Origin: Planctomycetota bacterium
Lineage (GTDB): Bacteria; Planctomycetota; Phycisphaerae; Sedimentisphaerales; Anaerohalosphaeraceae
Direction: 5' to 3'
Assembly (NCBI GenBank): GCA_012519365.1
Contig: JAAYQH010000281.1
Coordinates: 1-5,878 of the forward strand
DNA length: 5,878 bases
Position 1 is the first letter of the stretch. Each line of letters opens with the position of its first letter. The translations under genes were made by a program, and so were the position numbers. Of the stretch, positions 5,854-5,878 are shown piece after piece. The notes below the pieces were generated by a model that made no database searches, was not told the origin of the DNA, and worked only from the letters and a program-made list of their open reading frames with translations.

Positions 5854-5878
5854 GAACGTCTTCCTACCGGGGGCTGAC
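5854..5878 (+). repeat. Hairpin tandem repeat, copy C (partial, cut by the window end)
   Basis: The first 21 bases match copy B exactly, through the GGGGGCT of the first stem. The loop then reads GAC instead of TAC. The other half of the stem lies past the window edge, so the array continues to the right for an unknown number of copies. Confidence 0.75.

Larger units (their letters stand above)
5580..5878. other. Gene-free region upstream of rarA, filled by a promoter and hairpin repeats
   Basis: No coding sequence is supported here on either strand; open frames are short and reflect GC-rich repeats. The part next to rarA (5580-5616) holds a promoter candidate, 5617-5658 shows nothing recognisable, and 5659-5878 is occupied by inverted and tandem hairpin repeats. 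The upstream neighbour lies beyond the window. Confidence 0.8.

Noticed and set aside
5717..5878. CRISPR array
   Set aside because: The units repeat end to end with no unique spacers, each unit is longer than a CRISPR repeat, and no cas gene is present.

Overview
This window reads as a chromosomal stretch from a moderately G+C-rich Gram-negative-type bacterium. The best guess is a member of the Planctomycetota, probably Phycisphaerae-like. The guess rests on four things: a secreted protein with two Asp/Asn-rich calcium-loop motifs, a TonB-like anchored von Willebrand A protein, a LysM/YkuD transpeptidase with a long Pro/Ala linker, and GC-rich double-hairpin intergenic repeats. It is an inference from gene style, not a phylogenetic result.

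All five genes lie on the minus strand, so transcription runs from the right end to the left. First come rarA/mgsA (4185-5579), a replication-associated AAA+ ATPase, and a 5-formyltetrahydrofolate cyclo-ligase gene (3587-4195) that overlaps it by 11 bases. Next are a membrane-anchored LysM plus L,D-transpeptidase (2364-3530, TTG start) and a membrane-anchored VWA-domain protein (1392-2294, GTG start). Last is a secreted protein of unknown function (12-1187), preceded by a 204-base gap that holds its own -10 element. The first four have gaps of 69 bases or less and no convincing terminator between them, so they may be one transcript: two housekeeping genes followed by two envelope genes of matching architecture (short cytoplasmic tail, one membrane helix, proline-rich spacer, outer domain).

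The right end (5580-5878) has no gene. It holds a consensus-like promoter so close to the rarA ATG that a leaderless mRNA is possible. Beyond that is a cluster of hairpin repeats: one inverted double-hairpin element (5659-5706), then two full and one partial copy of a 68-69 base tandem unit that runs off the window. The inverted and direct copies differ by paired changes that keep the stems intact, which is the most interesting non-coding signal here. A degenerate 7-base tandem repeat sits between the transpeptidase and VWA genes, and a G-tract cluster sits downstream of the VWA gene.

I found no CRISPR array, tRNA, rRNA, insertion sequence or phage gene, and no clear new defence or mobile system.
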